A stretch of DNA of 64,000 nt from NCBI RefSeq assembly GCF_000284255.1, contig NC_017075.1, forward strand, positions 2,666,001 through 2,730,000, in the 5' to 3' direction. This document shows positions 15,944 through 24,593 of this stretch, piece after piece; positions within the stretch are counted from its first letter, which is position 1; the number at the start of each line of letters is the position of its first letter. A program made the position numbers and the translations under genes. The DNA is from Rubrivivax gelatinosus IL144. Its GTDB lineage: Bacteria; Pseudomonadota; Gammaproteobacteria; Burkholderiales; Burkholderiaceae_C. The notes beneath the pieces were generated by a model. That model saw nothing but the letters and a program-made list of their open reading frames with translations. It ran no database searches and was not told the origin of the DNA.

Positions 15944-17917
15944 ATGTCTTTTGCTTCCCGACGCCGACCGCGACTGCAGAACGTGGCGGCGCGCATCTCT
16001 CTGGCCTTCGCCGGCCTCGTGCTCGCCGCCGGCGCCGACGCCCGCGTCACGCGGCTCGAACTGGTCTCGGTTCAGCCGGCCTTCGAAGGCCGCAGTTTCG
16101 GCTCCGCCGGCCGCTACGAACACGTCGTGGCACGCGCGTATTACGCGGTGGCGCCCGGCGACGCGAAGAACGCCGGCATCGTCGACCTCGACGCGGCGCC
16201 GCGCAACGCGCAGGGCGAAGTCGAGTTCAGCGCCGACGTCGAGATCCTGCGCCCGCGCGAAGGCGCGCGCGGCAACGGCCGCCTGCTCTACGACGTGCCC
16301 AACCGCGGCGGCAAGCTCGGCCTGGCGCTGTTCAACGACGCGCCGTACACGAACAGCGTCGCCAAGGCCGCCGACGCAGGCAACGGCCATGTGTTCGAGC
16401 AGGGCTACACCGTCGTCTGGAGCGCCTGGCAGCCCGACGTGCAGGCCGGCAACGGCCGCTTGCTGCTGCGGCTGCCGGTGGTGCCCGACAGCCGCGGCCT
16501 CAGCCGCGAGGAAGCCATCTTCGACGGCACGGCGAACCCGGTCACGGTGGATCTGACTTACCCCGCCGCGAACCCGGACCCGTCCGCGGCGCGCCTGAGC
16601 GTGCGCAACAACGAGGCCGACCCGCGCAGCGCGCCGGCCGACCTGCGCTGGCGCTACCTGTCGCCGACGCGCATCGAGATCACGCGGCCCGAAGGCTTCC
16701 ATCTCGGCGCGATCTACGAGTTCGTCTACCCGGCGCGCGACAGCACCGTCGCCGGCCTGGGCTTCGCCGCGGTGCGGGACCTGGTGTCCTACCTGCGCGA
16801 GGGTGGCGCCGCCGGCAACGCGCCGGCCGCCGGGCAGCCGATCCGCCGGGCCTATGCCTTCGGCTTCTCGCAGAGCGGCCGCTTCCTGCGCAGCTTCGTG
16901 CACGAGGGCTTCAACGTCGACGAGTCCGAGCGCAGCGTGTTCGACGGCGTGTTCGTGCACGCCGCCGGCGCCCGCGGCGTGATCCTGAACCAGCGCTTCG
17001 CGCAGCCGGGCCGCTACTCCCGCGAGCACGAGGATCACCTCTACCCGGCCGACCAGTTCCCCTTCGCCTGGGCCGAGACGCAAGACCCGGTCAGCGGGCG
17101 CCGCGACGGCCTGCTGCGCAGCCAGGGCGGCCTGCCCAAGGTGGTCCAGACCGACACGGCGCTGGAGGTCTGGCAGGGGCGCGCCTCGCTGCTGGCGAGC
17201 GACGGCGCCGGGCAGCCGGTGCCCATCCCGGCCGACGTGCGCCACTACCTGCTGGCCGGCCTGCCGCACTTCCCGGTGGTCGGCCAGGCTTCGACCATCA
17301 GCCCGGTCTGCCAGTACCCGACCAACACCGTGTTCCCCGGCGCAACGCTGCGTGCGCTGCTGCGCGACCTCGACGAGTGGGTCGCCGGCGTGCAGGCCCC
17401 GCCGGCCAGCCGCTTCCCGGACGCCGCCAAGGGCCAGTGGCGTTCGCCCGACGAGGTCCCGCCGGCCCTGTCGGCGGTACCGGGCTTCACCTGGACCGGC
17501 GTCATCAACCGCCTCACGGCCGTCGACCAGAGCGTCGTGCCGCCGCGGGAGGGCCAGCCGTACGCGGTGCGCGTGCCGCGTGTCGACGACGCCGGCCACG
17601 AGATCGACGCCATCCGCCTGCCGATCGTCGAGGCGCCGCGTGCGACCTACCTGGGCTGGAACACGCGCCGCTACGGCTACGGCGCGCCCCACCTCTGCGG
17701 CCTGGCCGGCAGCCGGCTGCCGCTGGCGGCCACCCGTGCCGAACGGGAGAAAAGCGGCGACCGGCGACCCTCCATCGAGGAGCGCTACCCGACGCCGGCC
17801 GACTACCTGAACCGGGTGCGCGCTTCGGCGGAGAAGCTGGTGCAGCAGCGCCTGCTGCTGCCGGCGGATGCCGAACGCTTCGTGAAGGAGGCGCAGGCCC
17901 GGGGCGCGCTGGACTGA
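15944..17917 (+). CDS. Exported alpha/beta-hydrolase-domain protein
   Basis: This 657-aa protein has a Sec signal peptide (FAGLVLAAGADA, cleavage before RVTRLE). A nucleophile-like motif GFSQSGRFLR (Ser flanked by Gly) lies around residue 315 and GRYSREHEDHLYPADQFPFAW follows. The overall layout resembles the alpha/beta-hydrolase-domain proteins of about 650 residues that are common in proteobacteria (DUF-type, function unclear). It has no methionine after the initiator and only two cysteines in 657 residues, a remarkable depletion. The start at 15944 was chosen because the signal peptide begins there and the upstream GTG at 15908 overlaps the -10 box. A role in releasing organosulfur compounds from esters in the periplasm is possible but unproven. 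Confidence 0.75.
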   Translation: MSFASRRRPRLQNVAARISLAFAGLVLAAGADARVTRLELVSVQPAFEGRSFGSAGRYEHVVARAYYAVAPGDAKNAGIVDLDAAPRNAQGEVEFSADVEILRPREGARGNGRLLYDVPNRGGKLGLALFNDAPYTNSVAKAADAGNGHVFEQGYTVVWSAWQPDVQAGNGRLLLRLPVVPDSRGLSREEAIFDGTANPVTVDLTYPAANPDPSAARLSVRNNEADPRSAPADLRWRYLSPTRIEITRPEGFHLGAIYEFVYPARDSTVAGLGFAAVRDLVSYLREGGAAGNAPAAGQPIRRAYAFGFSQSGRFLRSFVHEGFNVDESERSVFDGVFVHAAGARGVILNQRFAQPGRYSREHEDHLYPADQFPFAWAETQDPVSGRRDGLLRSQGGLPKVVQTDTALEVWQGRASLLASDGAGQPVPIPADVRHYLLAGLPHFPVVGQASTISPVCQYPTNTVFPGATLRALLRDLDEWVAGVQAPPASRFPDAAKGQWRSPDEVPPALSAVPGFTWTGVINRLTAVDQSVVPPREGQPYAVRVPRVDDAGHEIDAIRLPIVEAPRATYLGWNTRRYGYGAPHLCGLAGSRLPLAATRAEREKSGDRRPSIEERYPTPADYLNRVRASAEKLVQQRLLLPADAERFVKEAQARGALD

Positions 17918-17930
17918 GCCTGCAGGACGG

Positions 17931-17968
17931 GCCCGGAGCGGCGCGGCGTCTGCGCGCCGTTCCCGGGC
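17931..17968. terminator. Hairpin between convergent genes
   Basis: A strong imperfect hairpin, GCCCGG-x2-CGGCGCG paired with CGCGCCG-x3-CCGGGC, sits in the 76-bp gap between the hydrolase (+) and GNAT (-) genes. It has no long T-tract on either strand, so it is a candidate bidirectional terminator of moderate certainty. Confidence 0.5.
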
Positions 17969-17993
17969 TTGGGGCCGCCGAAGCCGAGAAGCT

Positions 17994-18440
17994 TCAGGCG
18001 GCGGGCGCCGCCGGCGTGCCGAGCGCCTTGCTCACGCGCACCAGCGAGAAGCGCCCGCCGTGAACGACATCGCCGTCGCGCACGTAACCCAGGCGCAGGT
18101 AGAAGTCCTCGGCTTCGGCCTTGCTGGTGATCACCGCCTCGCGGTAGCCAAGTTCGTGCGCCCAGTCCTCCAGCGCCAGGATCAGCCGGCTGCCGTGGCC
18201 CTGGCGCTGCTGCGTGCTGGCGACGGTGATGCGCTCGAACTTGGCTTGGCCGTCCAGGTGGCGCAGGCGCCCGGTGGCCAGCGGCCGGCCACCGTCGGTG
18301 ATCAGCAGGTAGTCGACGCGGTCGCCTTCCTTCTCGTCGATCTCGCCGTCCAACGGGATGCCCAGGCTGAGCGCCACCTCGACGCGCAGGTAGTGCACCG
18401 CCGCCAGTTCCCAACGCTGCGTGACGCGCCGGATCTCCAT
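17994..18440 (-). CDS. GNAT-family N-acetyltransferase
   Basis: This 148-aa protein has a GNAT fold: the acetyl-CoA-binding Q/RxxGxG/A loop appears as QQRQGHGSRLI, preceded by the strand FERITVAST and followed by YREAVITSKAEAEDFYLRLGY. It lacks cysteine and internal methionine. The gene lies 19 bp after the aminotransferase on the minus strand and is probably co-transcribed with it. The acceptor amine is unknown. Confidence 0.82.
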   Translation of the reverse strand: MEIRRVTQRWELAAVHYLRVEVALSLGIPLDGEIDEKEGDRVDYLLITDGGRPLATGRLRHLDGQAKFERITVASTQQRQGHGSRLILALEDWAHELGYREAVITSKAEAEDFYLRLGYVRDGDVVHGGRFSLVRVSKALGTPAAPAA

Positions 18441-18459
18441 GTCCTCGTCTCCTTCGGGA

Positions 18460-19551
18460 TCAGTGCGCCGCGCCGTCGCGGCGGGCGGCCAGCAGGGTGT
18501 CGATCAGCTCGAACACCCGGCGGTTCTCGTGCTCCAGCCCCAGCGTCACGCGGATCCAGCTCGGCAGCCCGATCTCGCTGCCCGAGCGGATGACGATGCC
18601 CTGGCGCAGGAACTCCGTGGCCGCGGCGTCGCCGTCCTGGCCGAGGTCGATCATCACGAAGTTGGCGTGCGTCGGCACGTAGCCCAGCCCGCGCGAGGCG
18701 CAGAAGCCGGGGTAGGCGCGCGCCGCCTCGTGCACCGTGGCGACCGAGCGGCGCAGGAAGTCCTCGTCGCCCAGCGCCGCCAGCGCCGCCACCTGGGCCA
18801 GGCTGTTGACGTTGGGCGGGCTCTTCAGCTTGCCCAGTTCACGCACCGCCGGCGGCGAGGCGATCGCGTAGCCCACGCGCAGCCCGGCCAGGCCGAAGGC
18901 CTTGGAGAAGGTGCGCAGCACGATCAGGTTGGGATGTTCGTCGATCCAGTGCGCGCTGTCGGGCAGGTCCGCGGGCCGGGCGTATTCGGCATAGGCCTCG
19001 TCGAGCACGACGGCGACGTCGGCCGGCAGGCGTTCGAGCAGGCGGCGTATCGCGCCGGCGGCCACCAGGCTGCCCATCGGGTTGTGCGGGTTGCACAGCC
19101 ACACCAGGCGCGTGGCCGGCGTCACCGCGGCGGCCACGGCGTCGAGGTCGATCGCGTGCGCGGCCAGCGGCACGGCGACGATGCGCGCGCCGGCGGCACG
19201 CGCCGAGATCGCGTACCAGCCAAAGGACGGCGTCGGGATCACGACCTCGTCGCCCTCGGCGACGAAGGCCTGGGTGATCAGGCCGAGCAGCTCGAAGATG
19301 CCGTTGCCGACGAGAAATCGGTCGGCAGCGACGCCGTGGCGGCGTGCCAGCGCCTGGCGCAGCGCGTCGCTGAAGGTGGGCGGGTAGCGGTGCAGCTGCG
19401 GCAGCGCGGCGGCCACCGCGGCGGCCACCGCCGGCGAGCTGCCCAGGCTGTTCTCGTTGAGCGCCAGGTTGAGCAGCGGTCGCGTCGTGTCGCGCAGCGC
19501 CGCCGGCGGGTCGAAGGCGCGCAGCTGCGCGAGCGTGGAGCGGAACTTCAT
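18460..19551 (-). CDS. PLP-dependent aminotransferase, HisC-like
   Basis: This 363-aa fold-type I aminotransferase starts at MKFRST. It has the substrate region LNENSLGSSP, the Asn-containing CNPHNPMGS, the Asp/Tyr of LDEAYAEYA, the PLP-lysine segment TFSKAFGLAGLRVGY and an Arg near the C-terminus (WIRVTLG). The closest visible family is histidinol-phosphate aminotransferase, but the usual HisC start LNENPYG reads LNENSLG here and no other his genes are nearby, so the true substrate is uncertain. The upstream ATG at 19674 would add 41 residues of low-complexity Arg/Gly and was rejected. The gene lies 17 bp downstream of the glutathionyl-hydroquinone-reductase-like gene. Confidence 0.85.
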   Translation of the reverse strand: MKFRSTLAQLRAFDPPAALRDTTRPLLNLALNENSLGSSPAVAAAVAAALPQLHRYPPTFSDALRQALARRHGVAADRFLVGNGIFELLGLITQAFVAEGDEVVIPTPSFGWYAISARAAGARIVAVPLAAHAIDLDAVAAAVTPATRLVWLCNPHNPMGSLVAAGAIRRLLERLPADVAVVLDEAYAEYARPADLPDSAHWIDEHPNLIVLRTFSKAFGLAGLRVGYAIASPPAVRELGKLKSPPNVNSLAQVAALAALGDEDFLRRSVATVHEAARAYPGFCASRGLGYVPTHANFVMIDLGQDGDAAATEFLRQGIVIRSGSEIGLPSWIRVTLGLEHENRRVFELIDTLLAARRDGAAH

Positions 19552-19568
19552 CGTCGTGCGTCCCGGCC

Positions 19569-20597
19569 TCAGGCGGCCGTGCCCCAGCGCCACAGGTCCA
19601 CCGTGCCGGCGCCGCCGGGGCCCGAGCTCACCGGCGAGCCGCCCAGCGCCTCGCGGCCGTGCGGCGCGAGCCATGGCGACAGCGGGTCGGCCGGCTGCTC
19701 CTCGCCTTCGGCGAAACCGCGCCGATAGCGCCCGTCGGGGCCTGGGCGCAGGCCGACGCCGACCTGCTCGCGCTCGTCGATGAAGCCCGGCGTGGCGAAC
19801 AGGTCGCGGGCGTAGGCCCAGAGATGCGGGAAGTCGCTGATGCGCACCACCGGCCCCAGCTCGCGCGGGAAGCGCGGGCGGTAGTTGGTGTCGAACGAGG
19901 CCAGCGTGACGAACAGGCGCACGTCGGCGTCGGTGAGGCGCTCGCCGAACAGGTAGCGCCGCGACGCGAGGCGGAAGTCCAGGTCGGCCAGGCGAGCCTC
20001 GAACACGCGCTTGGCGGCTGCCGCGGCCTGCAGCGACTGCGCGAACAGCACCTTGTACGGGCCGTTGTTGACGTCGTCGAAGAGCTGCTGGTTGAGCAGG
20101 TCGATCGCCGGGCGCAGCGCCTCGGGGTAGAGATCGGGCGCGCCGGGGCGGTGCAGCGGCTTCCAGGCGGTCTCGAAGTCGATGCTCAGCGTGTGGTAAT
20201 CGTTGCTGACGACGCGGCCGGTGTGCACGTCGGCCACCGTCGGCACGGTGCCGCGGCCTTGATAACCGGGCTCGGTGCGGCGGTACAACTCGTTCAGGCG
20301 CGGCACCTGGAACACGGCGTCGACGCCGCCGGGCTGGTCGCCGAACTCCCAGCCGTCGTCGCCGCGGTGCGAGGCGTAGCCGACCGAGATCGCGTTCTCC
20401 AGGCCGAGCAGGCGGCGCACGATGAGCTGGCGCCGCGACCAGCCGCAGCCCACCGAGACCAGCAGGCGGTAGCGCCCGGCAGCCACCGGCAGCTGGCCGG
20501 GGCCGCTGCCGAAGCGGGTGCGGAAACGGTTGGACTGGCGCACGAAGGCGCCGTCGGGGCTTTGTTCGACGGTCTTCTCGGGAAACACGGTGGCCAC
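19569..20597 (-). CDS. Glutathionyl-hydroquinone reductase-like protein (Xi-class GST)
   Basis: This 342-aa protein belongs to the glutathionyl-hydroquinone reductase (YqjG/PcpF) family of glutathione transferases. The thioredoxin-like half contains VSVGCGWSRRQLIVRRLLGLE, where the family normally has CPWAHR; the catalytic Cys is kept but Pro is Gly. Also visible are GYQGRGTVPTVADVHTGRVV, DFETAWKPLHRPGAPDLYPE, and in the C-terminal half FGERLTDADVRLFVTLASFD. Start is a GTG at 20597 with AGGAG 5 nt upstream; the first ATG inside the frame is absent, since the protein has no internal methionine and only that one cysteine. It may reduce glutathionyl adducts or a quinone formed by organosulfur catabolism, which is inference. 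Confidence 0.85.
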   Translation of the reverse strand: MATVFPEKTVEQSPDGAFVRQSNRFRTRFGSGPGQLPVAAGRYRLLVSVGCGWSRRQLIVRRLLGLENAISVGYASHRGDDGWEFGDQPGGVDAVFQVPRLNELYRRTEPGYQGRGTVPTVADVHTGRVVSNDYHTLSIDFETAWKPLHRPGAPDLYPEALRPAIDLLNQQLFDDVNNGPYKVLFAQSLQAAAAAKRVFEARLADLDFRLASRRYLFGERLTDADVRLFVTLASFDTNYRPRFPRELGPVVRISDFPHLWAYARDLFATPGFIDEREQVGVGLRPGPDGRYRRGFAEGEEQPADPLSPWLAPHGREALGGSPVSSGPGGAGTVDLWRWGTAA

Positions 20598-20619
20598 GGG
20601 GCTCTCCTCGGGATTGGGG

Positions 20620-20640
20620 GCCGCCGGCCGGGCCGGCGGC
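20620..20640. repeat. GC-rich hairpin between TonB receptor and GST genes
   Basis: GCCGCCGGC and GCCGGCGGC flank a 3-nt loop. The hairpin lies 22 bp after the receptor stop on the minus strand. No T-tract follows, so it may slow transcription or stabilise the receptor mRNA end instead of terminating outright. Confidence 0.4.
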
Positions 20641-20662
20641 GGGCTGTGCGTCGCGGCGGCGC

Positions 20663-22963
20663 TCAGAAGCGGTAGGTGAGGTTGGCGCCGAAGGTGCGCG
20701 GGTCGCCGTAGGCAGTCGGGTAATGGCCGCCGCTGCCGTCGCTCAGGCCGCCCTGGTAAAGCATGGCCTGCACCTTGTAGCGCTTGTCGGCGACGTTGTT
20801 GACGTAGGCGCCGACGACCAGGCGCTCGTGGTCGAAGGCGTAGGACGCGTGCAGGCTGCCCAGCGAGTAGCCGGTCTGCAGCGCGTAGGGGTCGGTCTTG
20901 TCGGTGACGTTGAAGTTGACCTTGCTGGTGTAGGTCCAGTCGGCGCCCAGCGTCAGCAGGCCGCTGCCGACGGCCAGGCGGTAGTCGGCGCCGACCAGCG
21001 CGGTGGTCTGCGGCACGCGCGCGAAGTTGAAGCCGGCGTAGCTGCGGCCGTTGGCCACCAGCTCGTTGAAGCGTGTCTTCAAGCGGCTGAGGTTCAGGCG
21101 CAGCTTGAGGTCGCGCGTGGCGCGCCAGGCGGTCTCGAGCTCGACGCCGTCGACCTTGCCGCGGCCGGCGTTGGCCAGCGTCGGGTAGAAGACGCCGCCG
21201 TAGACCTGGTTGACCACCAGCTGCATGTCGCGGTAGTCGTAGTGGTAGGCGCTGGCGTTGAGCACCAGGCGCTTGTCCAGCCAGCTGCTCTTGTAGCCCA
21301 GCTCGTAGGACTTGAGCTTCTCCGGGCGCACCAGCGCGAACTGCGACACCGTCGCCAGCGCCGAGGCCGGGTTGATGTAGGTGTTGTAGTTGCCCGAGCG
21401 GAAGCCGCTGGCGTGGCGGAAGTACAGCAGCTGGTTGTCGTCGATCGTGTACTCGGGCGTCAGGTCGTAGCCCAGGTTGGACCAGGTGTTGGCGACGCGG
21501 CCGTTGGTGCTGAAGTAGGTCGCCAGCGGCGACTCCAGGTTCTGGGGCTGCCACCAGTGGCCGCTGAAGGCATAGGCGCTGGACGCTGCCGTCGCGCTGC
21601 GCGTGACGAGGTCGATGCCGACGGTCTCGCGCGTGTAGCGCGCGCCGCCGTTGAGCTTGAAGCGCTCGGCCACCGCGTAGGTCGCGTTGCCGAACAGCGC
21701 CGCGCTGCGCGTGTCCTGCTTGAAGCGCGTGTAGTAGTACTTCTGCGTCGCCGCGTTGCCGGTCAGGCTGGCGGTCGTGCCCAGCGAGCGGTTGGAGTCC
21801 TGGAAGTAGTACAGGCCGCTCTGCCAGCTGAGGTCGGCGTTGCGCGGCGAGGCGATGCGCAGTTCCTGGCTCACCTGGTCGACCGAGTTCTTGGCGTAGG
21901 CGCGGCCGCTGCCGCTGTACCACTCCACCGGCGTGTAGTCGGAGTCGACCGTGCTGCTGCGGCTGCCGCTGTCGAAGGCGGTGATCGAGGTCAGCGTGTA
22001 GCCGTCGAAGCGGTGGTGCACGACGGCGCGCACGCCGCTGGACTCGACCTCGATCGGCAGGTCGACGTTGTAGGCGACGTGGTCCAGGTCGCCGCTGCCG
22101 TCGCCCACCGGTGCGGTGTAGCCGTAGCGGTCGGGCGCGCCGCGGCGCGTCACCGAGTACCAGGGCCGCTGCGTGCCGTCGAGGTGGCGGAAGTGCGCCT
22201 CGACGAGCGCGTCGGTGTCGGCCGAGGTCACGGCCAGCAGCTGCACGCGGCCGGCCAGGTCGCTGTAGTCGCCGACCTCGTGGCCGGTGACGGTGTTGGT
22301 GGCCAGGCCGCCGCGCTTCTCGTAGTGCAGTGCGGCGCGGCCGGCGAGCACCTCGTCCTTCAGCGCGCCGCCCCAGGCGCCTTCGGCGACGCGGCTGCCC
22401 AGGTTGCCGGCCTCCAGGCGCAGGTAGCCGTCGGGGTCGAACTCGGGGGCGCGCGAGACGAAGTGGAAGGCGCCGCCGGTGGTGTTCTTGCCCCACAGCG
22501 TGCCTTGCGGGCCGCGCAGCACCTCCACGCGGTCGAGGTCGAACAGCGGCGCGCCGGCGAACAGCGTGTTGCCGTAATAGACCTCGTCGGCGTAGTAGGC
22601 GATCGGGTTGACGGCGTTGTTGGTCGCCTCGTTGGAGCCGACGCCGCGGATGAAGAAACGCGGCCGCGCCCGGCTCTCGGTGTTCCAGCCCTGCGCCGCC
22701 GGCACGAACTTGGCGACGTCCTTGGTCGTGCGCAGCGCGCCGTCTTCGAGGTCGCGGGCGGAGACCACGGTCACCGCGGTCGGCACCTTCTGCAGCGGCT
22801 CCTCGCGCCGGGTGGCGGTGACGACGATGCTCTCCAGGCCGGTGTCGGCGGAGGCGTCGGTCTCGGCATCGGCGGCATGCGCCGGCGCGACTGTCAGGCA
22901 GGCCAGGGCGCTGGCGATCGCCGTGGCTCGGGTGGCGGGACGGAATGTCGTTCTCGGGTTCAA
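20663..22963 (-). CDS. TonB-dependent outer-membrane receptor
   Basis: This 766-aa protein has a signal peptide (AIASALACLTVAPAHA), a TonB-box-like ESIVVTATRRE, a plug domain (VPTAVTVVSARDLEDGA, FFIRGVGSNEATNNAVNP, DLDRVEVLRGPQGTLWGKNTTGGAFHF) and a long beta-barrel ending in the aromatic LTYRF signal for outer-membrane assembly. Start is taken as a TTG at 22963 with GGAG 6 nt upstream; no ATG fits the signal peptide. The mature part has two methionines and no cysteine. The gene is placed between the MFS gene (upstream) and the GST-like gene and is likely in one operon with them. It imports an unknown ligand, plausibly a large or anionic sulfur compound. Confidence 0.9.
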   Translation of the reverse strand: MNPRTTFRPATRATAIASALACLTVAPAHAADAETDASADTGLESIVVTATRREEPLQKVPTAVTVVSARDLEDGALRTTKDVAKFVPAAQGWNTESRARPRFFIRGVGSNEATNNAVNPIAYYADEVYYGNTLFAGAPLFDLDRVEVLRGPQGTLWGKNTTGGAFHFVSRAPEFDPDGYLRLEAGNLGSRVAEGAWGGALKDEVLAGRAALHYEKRGGLATNTVTGHEVGDYSDLAGRVQLLAVTSADTDALVEAHFRHLDGTQRPWYSVTRRGAPDRYGYTAPVGDGSGDLDHVAYNVDLPIEVESSGVRAVVHHRFDGYTLTSITAFDSGSRSSTVDSDYTPVEWYSGSGRAYAKNSVDQVSQELRIASPRNADLSWQSGLYYFQDSNRSLGTTASLTGNAATQKYYYTRFKQDTRSAALFGNATYAVAERFKLNGGARYTRETVGIDLVTRSATAASSAYAFSGHWWQPQNLESPLATYFSTNGRVANTWSNLGYDLTPEYTIDDNQLLYFRHASGFRSGNYNTYINPASALATVSQFALVRPEKLKSYELGYKSSWLDKRLVLNASAYHYDYRDMQLVVNQVYGGVFYPTLANAGRGKVDGVELETAWRATRDLKLRLNLSRLKTRFNELVANGRSYAGFNFARVPQTTALVGADYRLAVGSGLLTLGADWTYTSKVNFNVTDKTDPYALQTGYSLGSLHASYAFDHERLVVGAYVNNVADKRYKVQAMLYQGGLSDGSGGHYPTAYGDPRTFGANLTYRF

Positions 22964-23013
22964 GGTCCGCTCCAGGAGGAAGTGCTGGGTGAGAGGGAAG
23001 GGGAGGAGGGCGC

Positions 23014-24339
23014 TCAGCGGCGAGCCGCGTCGGCCTCTGGCGCCGGGGCGAAGGCACCGAGCGCGGCGGCGACGGCGTAGGCCAGCCAGACGACGCCGGC
23101 GATCAGGTAGCAGGCCGGGCCGACGAAGATCGCGCGCTGCAGGGTGTGCGCGTCCGACAGCAGGCCGACCAGCTCGGGGCCGACGATGCCGGCGATGCCC
23201 GAGGTCAGCACGATCTGCAGCGCGGTGGCGGCGCTGCGCAGCGGCGCCGGCACGGTCTCGACGACCAGCGTGGTCAGCGTGCCGGCGCTGAAGCCGAAGG
23301 CCGCGGTGCCCAGCGCGACGAAGAGCTGGGCGCGGCCCAGGTCGGCGGCCGAGTAGGCCTCGAAAAACGCGGCCGCGGCGAGCATCGAGGTCGCGGCCAG
23401 GAAGGCCGGGTAGCCCCAGCGGCGCTGCTGCAGCACCAGGCTGGCCAGCAGGCCGCCGACGATGCCCACCGGCAGCGTGAACAGCAGCACCTGGGCGAGG
23501 AAGGCCGAGGCCTGCTGGTTGGACAGCGCGTGCGCCCGGTGCAGGAAGGCCGGGATCCAGATCTGCAGCGACATCGCGGTGTAGAAGAACACCAGCGCCA
23601 GCACGTGCAGCAGGTAGCCGCGGTAGCGCAAGACGGCCAGGCTCTCGCGCAGGCCGATGCGCCGTGCCGCCGGTGCGGCGCCGCCGGCAGGCGCGTCGGT
23701 CGCGCCGATGGCCGGTTCGCGCACGCGGCCGAGCAGCAGCGCCAGCACGATGCCCGGCACCCCGGCGACGAAGAACGCGGTGCGCCAGCCGTACTCGGCC
23801 GCCAGCCAGCCGCCCAGCGCCAGGGCCAGCGCCGTACCGATCTTGTTCTTGACCATGTACAGCGAGAACACGAAGTTGCGCCAGCGCGGCCGGTACAGGT
23901 CGGCCAGCCAGCCCGGGGCGATGCTGTTGTAGGCCGCCTCGCCGAAGCCGGTGAGCGCGCGCCACAGCAGCAGGGCGGCCAGGCCGCCGGCGGTGCCGGT
24001 GAGCAGCGAGGCCACGCTCCACAGCAGCACGCCTGCCAGCAGCACCGGCTTGCGCCCCCAGCGGCCGGCCAGCAGGCCGAAGACCGGCGCTCCGGCGATG
24101 CCGGCCAGCGTGAAGAGCGAACTCATGCGGCCCAGCTGCTCGTCGCTGAAGCCGAACTCGGCCTTGATCGGCGTGATCAGCGCGCCGACGATCATCGCGT
24201 CCATCATCGAGACCACGCCCAGCGCCAGCATCAGCAGCAGCGACAGGTGGTGGGCGTAGGCGGGCACGGGACCGGCGGCGGCCGCAGGGGCTGCCGCGAT
24301 CAGGGGTTCGCCGGCCGAGGGCTGGAACGGTCTGGACAT
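23014..24339 (-). CDS. MFS transporter
   Basis: This 441-aa membrane protein has about 12 hydrophobic segments and the MFS loop motif GLLAGRWGRKPVLLAG between helices 2 and 3, with GFGEAAYNSIAPGWLADLYRPRWR in the helix 4-5 region. The annotated ATG at 24339 was chosen; the longer frame from 24411 adds Arg-rich sequence. It leads the minus-strand operon MFS-TonB receptor-GST-like, divergent from the AraC-type regulator. It may carry the compound captured by the receptor over the inner membrane. The ligand cannot be named from sequence. Confidence 0.85.
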   Translation of the reverse strand: MSRPFQPSAGEPLIAAAPAAAAGPVPAYAHHLSLLLMLALGVVSMMDAMIVGALITPIKAEFGFSDEQLGRMSSLFTLAGIAGAPVFGLLAGRWGRKPVLLAGVLLWSVASLLTGTAGGLAALLLWRALTGFGEAAYNSIAPGWLADLYRPRWRNFVFSLYMVKNKIGTALALALGGWLAAEYGWRTAFFVAGVPGIVLALLLGRVREPAIGATDAPAGGAAPAARRIGLRESLAVLRYRGYLLHVLALVFFYTAMSLQIWIPAFLHRAHALSNQQASAFLAQVLLFTLPVGIVGGLLASLVLQQRRWGYPAFLAATSMLAAAAFFEAYSAADLGRAQLFVALGTAAFGFSAGTLTTLVVETVPAPLRSAATALQIVLTSGIAGIVGPELVGLLSDAHTLQRAIFVGPACYLIAGVVWLAYAVAAALGAFAPAPEADAARR

Positions 24340-24472
24340 GGATTCGCTCGGTGAGTGCGTCTGGGGCCGTCTGAAACGGTGGACGCATCGTCCGGGATGC
24401 CCCGTCCGCACGACAGGACAAAGTCCGCCACCGGGTTTGCGGATTCCGGCTGTCCTTATGCGCCCGCGTCGC

Positions 24473-24502
24473 TTGGGGCCCCGGCGAGCGGCTGTCTAGG
24501 AT
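24473..24502 (+). promoter_or_regulatory. Candidate promoter of the AraC-type regulator
   Basis: TTGGGG (24473-24478) and TAGGAT (24497-24502) are spaced by 18 bp within the 254-bp divergent gap between the MFS gene and the regulator. Upstream CTTATGCGC (24455-24463) resembles GCTCATGCGC at 12673. A similar dyad GGACA/GTCC lies further left (about 24417-24426). The promoters for the minus-strand operon were not resolved. Confidence 0.35.
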
Positions 24503-24593
24503 GCAGACGCCGCCGTCGGCGGAGCGCCGTGCGTTCCGCCCCCTCCCGCAGACGGCCACGACCCACCGTCGCGCAGCCGATCGAGAGCCCCTC

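Noticed and set aside
18421..19728. A 435-aa plus-strand frame opposite the aminotransferase.
   Set aside because: It is a shadow of the minus-strand gene with repetitive Arg/Gln/Gly content.
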